From contig SXIE01000052.1 of the NCBI GenBank assembly GCA_005772945.1, positions 1 through 13,579 on the forward strand: DNA of 13,579 nucleotides, read 5' to 3'. The notes under the pieces were generated by a model. That model was not told the origin of the DNA and ran no database searches. It worked only from the letters and a program-made list of their open reading frames with translations. Made by a program: the position numbers and the translations under genes. The DNA is from Pseudomonadota bacterium. GTDB taxonomy: Bacteria > Myxococcota > UBA9042 > PHBI01. Positions 11,979-13,579 of this stretch are shown one piece after another; position 1 is the first letter of the stretch, and each line of letters opens with the position of its first letter.

Positions 11979-13400
11979 TCAGGGCAGGTGAAAACCGCAC
12001 GACGTCACGGTCCCGGACGGGACCTGCCAGAGCTGCCCCAGCGTCGTCACGCTGGCGCTCGGCCAGTCGATCGTGAAGACGTCCCAGGTCCAGTTCGTGC
12101 CGGCCGTCGAGGTTGGACCGAAGCTGGCGACCAACGCCCCGTAACTCCAGACCTCGACAGTGGTTTTGCTCGCCTGCGGGAAGCCCTCGTGGGAGTCCGC
12201 GTAGTAGTGGACCTTGAATTGGTAGGTGCCCGCGATCGGCTCGGAGATGTTGATGTTCTCGGGGCCGCGGCCATCGACATCGTCGACGTCGAGGAACGGG
12301 TCGTCGCGCCAGTCGCCGAGGACCCCCCAATCGGGTGACGGGTTGCCGAAGAAGCAGTCGCTCGTGCAATCGAAGAACGTGCCGCCCGGGGCGATGAGGT
12401 GGCTGTCCTCGTCGGTGTCGGTCGTGTCCCAGGCGATCTTGATGTGGAGGCCGAGCTCGCTCAGCGGCGGCTCCTTGCTGATTCCGGAGACGTCGAGCTG
12501 GGCGTTGGGTTGGTTCGGGTCGTCGGTCGTGAAGACGAAGCTGCCGCCCTCGAGCCCGGCGATGAGCGGCGCGTAGGTGACGTCGACCGGCAGCGAGGCG
12601 CCGGGGGCCAGCGTCAGCGGGAGTTGCGGGGGAAGGGCCATTTGAAAGGACGCGGGCAGCGGCAGAAAGAAGAACGACGAGCGCGTGATCGCCGACAGCT
12701 TGAGCGGCGAGGTGGTGCCGCAGTTCGTGAGCGTGGCCGACATCGTCTTGGTGTTGCCGCGCTGGACGACGCCGAAGTCGAGGCGGGTGGGGGTGAGCGC
12801 GACGCACGGCTCGGGGTGGGCCGTCGAGGACTTCGAGTGGCTCGCGAAGGCGACGGTCGTGACCGGCATGTCGGGATCGGTGGAGGTGATGCGCAGCGTG
12901 CTGGTGCCGCCCGCGAGCTCGCGGAAGCGCACGTTGAGGAAGGTCTGCTTGCCCGGGGCGAGGGTCTTGGGCAGCGCCGGGATCAAGATGATGTCGAAGT
13001 CGGGGGAGCCGCCGGGGGCCCAGTCGATCTGCGTGATGTCGAGCGGGGCGTTGCCGGCGTTGAGGAGGATGACCTGGCGGGTGATCGGGTTCGGGAGCGG
13101 CGACAGGTAGCTGAACGTGTAAGTGGCTGGATCGACTTGGAGATCGGGCGCGTAGACCGGTGCCGTCTCCGGCTCGGCGGTGGTGTCCCCGTCGGCCTGC
13201 GCCTCGCCCCCCGCGGTTTCGGTCGCGGCGACGGCCTCGGTCCCAATCTCCGAGGGCAGGTCGCCGAGCGGCGCCGCGTCCGGGAGCGCCGCGTCGGACG
13301 TGCCGGCGGCATCGACGACGGCGTGTCCCGCGTCGGAGCAGCCGGGGGCGAGGCCGACGGCGAGCATGATGAGTCCGAAGCCAGTGACGAGCGCGCGCAT
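11979..13400 (-). CDS. Lipoprotein with ASH-like repeats and a C-terminal calcium-type beta domain
   Basis: 473 residues from the ATG at 13400, GGAGG five bases upstream. MRALVTGFGLIMLAVGLAPGC is a lipoprotein signal (Cys21). An Ala/Glu/Thr-rich linker reaches about residue 80. Residues 86-187 and 200-308 are two Ig-like beta domains of the ASPM-SPD2-Hydin (choice-of-anchor D) kind: each has a strand ending N-A-G-N-A-P-L or N-C-G-T-T-S-P-L, an L-A-P-G turn (147-150, 264-267) and TSTDPDMP or TTDDPNQP (172-179, 291-298). From 317 a different domain follows (LHIKIAWDTTDTDEDSHL, FFDCTSDCFFGNPSPDW, DVDDVDGRGPENI, GTYQFKVHYY), a sequence seen repeatedly in myxobacterial surface proteins, as I recall. 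The acid-rich loops could bind calcium. Likely displayed on the surface; adhesion is inferred. Confidence 0.85.
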   Translation of the reverse strand: MRALVTGFGLIMLAVGLAPGCSDAGHAVVDAAGTSDAALPDAAPLGDLPSEIGTEAVAATETAGGEAQADGDTTAEPETAPVYAPDLQVDPATYTFSYLSPLPNPITRQVILLNAGNAPLDITQIDWAPGGSPDFDIILIPALPKTLAPGKQTFLNVRFRELAGGTSTLRITSTDPDMPVTTVAFASHSKSSTAHPEPCVALTPTRLDFGVVQRGNTKTMSATLTNCGTTSPLKLSAITRSSFFFLPLPASFQMALPPQLPLTLAPGASLPVDVTYAPLIAGLEGGSFVFTTDDPNQPNAQLDVSGISKEPPLSELGLHIKIAWDTTDTDEDSHLIAPGGTFFDCTSDCFFGNPSPDWGVLGDWRDDPFLDVDDVDGRGPENINISEPIAGTYQFKVHYYADSHEGFPQASKTTVEVWSYGALVASFGPTSTAGTNWTWDVFTIDWPSASVTTLGQLWQVPSGTVTSCGFHLP

Positions 13401-13579
13401 GGCGGCCTCCGTGGTGAGCCGCGTCGGCTATGACACGTCCGCGGCGCGCGAGGCAACGCCGAACGTAGCGGGCGCGTCGCCACGAATGCGGGGCCGGCGA
13501 GCGTGGCGCGCCGTGCGCTGCGCACCCGTGGTGGCGCGCGGCGCCGGTGGCGGTGGCGGGCCGGGATGAGGCGCAGCGC
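13401..13579. other. Right edge: upstream region of the ASH-repeat lipoprotein, no gene seen
   Basis: 179 bases of GC-rich DNA. It contains the ribosome site of the 11979-13400 gene near 13407-13411. Open frames crossing it on the plus strand are the antisense of that gene and have no ribosome site or recognisable product. No convincing promoter or repeat was found. Confidence 0.5.

Noticed and set aside
13412..13460. TTGCCT with TCATAG 17 bases later as a promoter for the ASH-repeat lipoprotein (minus strand)
   Set aside because: The -10 matches consensus at only two positions; indistinguishable from chance.

Overview
The window is GC-rich bacterial DNA from what looks like a myxobacterium-like (Myxococcota or related deltaproteobacterial) genome or metagenomic bin. 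The grounds are the coding style (strong GGAGG ribosome sites, GC-ending codons), many lipobox-bearing lipoproteins, eukaryote-like extracellular modules (LDL-receptor class A, Tudor-knot-like, ASH-like) and small Lys/Gly-rich proteins. No tRNA, rRNA, insertion sequence or CRISPR array was found. The taxonomic assignment is inference.

Bases 1 to about 126 do not belong with the rest. They are about 35% GC and encode, on the minus strand, a Bacteroidota- or phage-type tail-fibre/stalk peptide (NYIPKF ... GNIGIGT). This runs through a 9-base tandem repeat straight into a truncated GC-rich alpha/beta-hydrolase gene. It is most likely a chimeric contig end.

Layout. 127-2896 (minus): truncated secreted hydrolase; a 208-bp gap with a CCACGGAG-type palindromic repeat and a good intrinsic terminator; a secreted protein with two Tudor-knot-like domains and a long PSQP/AQP repeat tail; and a lipoprotein made of four related cysteine-rich modules interleaved with two LDL-receptor class A domains. 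3071-6814 (plus): a three-gene fatty-acid cassette, double-hotdog MaoC hydratase, FabG4-type two-domain ketoacyl reductase and FadI-type thiolase, in the same gene content and order as mycobacterial htdX-fabG4-fadA2. The MaoC gene carries an in-frame palindromic element near its 3' end. 6866-9309 (minus): a translationally coupled pair, a secreted FTP/PepSY-type propeptide protein followed by a thermolysin/fungalysin-like lipoprotein metallopeptidase, which together resemble one split protease precursor. 9451-9666 (minus): a small basic single-pass membrane protein. 9799-10953 (plus): a secreted protein with an internally duplicated domain. 11007-11861 (minus): a GTG-start RRM RNA-binding protein followed by a TTG-start small charged protein. 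11979-13400 (minus): a lipoprotein with ASH-like repeats and a C-terminal beta domain. The last 179 bases show no gene.

How they work together: the cassette should interconvert 3-ketoacyl-, 3-hydroxyacyl- and enoyl-CoA (or ACP) and thiolytically cleave or condense 3-ketoacyl-CoA. Most other genes build the cell envelope or secretome. No defence or mobile system is evident. The most unusual items are the cysteine-module/LDLa lipoprotein, the palindrome exapted into a coding region, the split protease precursor and the secreted Tudor-like protein.
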